Shown piece after piece: positions 63,442 through 64,000 of a stretch of 64,000 bases of DNA. The stretch is from NCBI GenBank assembly GCA_002753225.1, contig PDZS01000008.1:1-64000 (forward strand), given 5' to 3'. A program made the position numbers and the translations under genes. The stretch comes from Deltaproteobacteria bacterium YD0425bin51 (GTDB taxonomy: Bacteria; Desulfobacterota; Desulfobacteria; Desulfobacterales; YD0425bin51). How positions within the stretch are numbered: the first letter of the stretch is position 1; each line of letters starts with the position of its first letter. Below the pieces are notes generated by a model. It saw only the letters and a program-made list of their open reading frames with translations, did not search any database and was not told the origin of the DNA.

Positions 63442-64000
63442 TACAGAAATTCTATTTCTGCCTTGATCCTTTGAAGTATATAATGCTTTATCTGCTCTTT
63501 GAACAAAGGCAAACATATTTTCGTTAGGACAGTATTCTGTGACTCCTATGCTTACAGTCACTTTTGCTATAATATCAGGAAGGGGATTGAATTGCTCTGA
63601 TTCTACAGTGCTTCTTATTCTTTGGGCGACAGCGGTTGCTTCCTGACCTTTAGTATTGGGCAGAAGTACTGCAAATTCTTCCCCGCCATATCTATAAGCG
63701 GAATCCATTTTTCTTAAACAAATGCGGATTGTCTGCCCTAGTCTGATTAAAACTTTATCTCCTTCTAAATGTCCATATGTGTCATTGTAGTGCTTAAAAT
63801 AATCAATATCTAAAAGCAGAAGCGAAAGAGCATGGCCATAACGGTTAATTCTGCATATTTCTAACTCTAATTGATTATAAAAATGCCTTGAATTATAAAG
63901 ATTGGTTAAACCATCAGTTATAGCAAGAGTTTTAAGTTTTTCCATCATTTCATCTCTTTCATGTTTTAGCTCCCGCTCACGAAGAACTCTTTTTAATCGT
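63403..64000 (-). CDS. GGDEF-domain diguanylate cyclase (partial, 5' end outside window)
   Basis: The frame is open beyond the first in-frame ATG (63948) up to the window edge, with a coiled-coil-like RERELKHERDE region, so the start lies outside. The visible part is a GGDEF domain (TDGLTNLYNSRHF start) with an intact GGEEF active-site motif and an RxxD inhibitory site (RKMD) five residues before it, both as in active, feedback-inhibited cyclases that make c-di-GMP from two GTP. Upstream sensory or receiver domains are probable. Confidence 0.9.
   Translation of the reverse strand, partial: RLKRVLRERELKHERDEMMEKLKTLAITDGLTNLYNSRHFYNQLELEICRINRYGHALSLLLLDIDYFKHYNDTYGHLEGDKVLIRLGQTIRICLRKMDSAYRYGGEEFAVLLPNTKGQEATAVAQRIRSTVESEQFNPLPDIIAKVTVSIGVTEYCPNENMFAFVQRADKALYTSKDQGRNRISVLLSGSALGLPLE

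Overview
The window is AT-rich DNA from a Gram-negative anaerobe. I infer a member of the Desulfobacterota (a sulfate-reducer-like bacterium). The evidence is a giant BadF/HgdC-type activase, an IscU/IscS pair whose IscS-like enzyme lacks the PLP lysine, a leuB-asd gene pair, an anaerobic (Cbi-type) cobalamin operon under a B12 riboswitch, F-terminated outer-membrane porins, sigma-54 promoters and many hybrid histidine kinases. No taxon below phylum can be fixed from this sequence alone.

Layout. 1-2.8 kb holds a gene tail, a small orphan ORF, HtpX protease and a CNNM/CorC-like membrane protein. 2.8-7.0 kb (minus strand) is one 1410-residue activase/HgdB-like fusion. 7.1-14.8 kb (plus strand) is a housekeeping run: a small zinc-ribbon gene with an in-frame UGA, nifU/iscU, nifS/iscS, a glyoxalase-II-like hydrolase, psd, leuB, asd, greA, rpoZ, ttcA-like and folE2. 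14.7-20.7 kb (minus) has a receiver protein, a REC-HK-REC-REC-HPt kinase, a PBP4-like peptidase and a DUF89/ARMT1-like protein. 20.9-27.1 kb (plus) is a three-gene kinase cluster: two paralogous REC-HK proteins flank a periplasmic-sensor hybrid kinase. 27.2-30.0 kb contains two nearly identical 156-residue exported proteins, each with a matching sigma-54 promoter, upstream inverted repeats and terminator, on either side of an unknown exported protein.

30-40.6 kb runs from a CrtI-like oxidoreductase and a stand-alone E2 catalytic domain to an orphan BtuD-like ATPase, then a cobalamin riboswitch and a cobalamin operon (btuF-like, cbiA with a probable AUU start, cbiC, cbiL, a Gate-domain membrane protein, cbiD, cbiET). 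40.5-46.3 kb (minus) is a compact five-gene unit: an HgdB/double-cubane-like protein, a DUF3798 binding protein, a two-domain ABC ATPase and two permeases. This is the best candidate here for an undescribed functional system. 46.5-54.2 kb has a membrane hybrid kinase overlapping a LysR gene, convergent with tandem-duplicated porins that lie downstream of amtB-glnK. 54.4-64 kb has a palindromic intergenic element, a chemoreceptor with a small partner gene, a ferredoxin/HD-domain pair, rsmE, a very acidic repeat protein, valS, a small coiled-coil membrane protein and a GGDEF protein cut by the window edge.

Themes. Anaerobic metal and cofactor chemistry (Fe-S assembly, B12, activases) lies beside dense two-component signalling and nitrogen-linked sigma-54 control. 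Two separate recent duplications (the 156-residue proteins and the porins) left readable footprints. No rRNA, tRNA, CRISPR array or insertion sequence was recognised.
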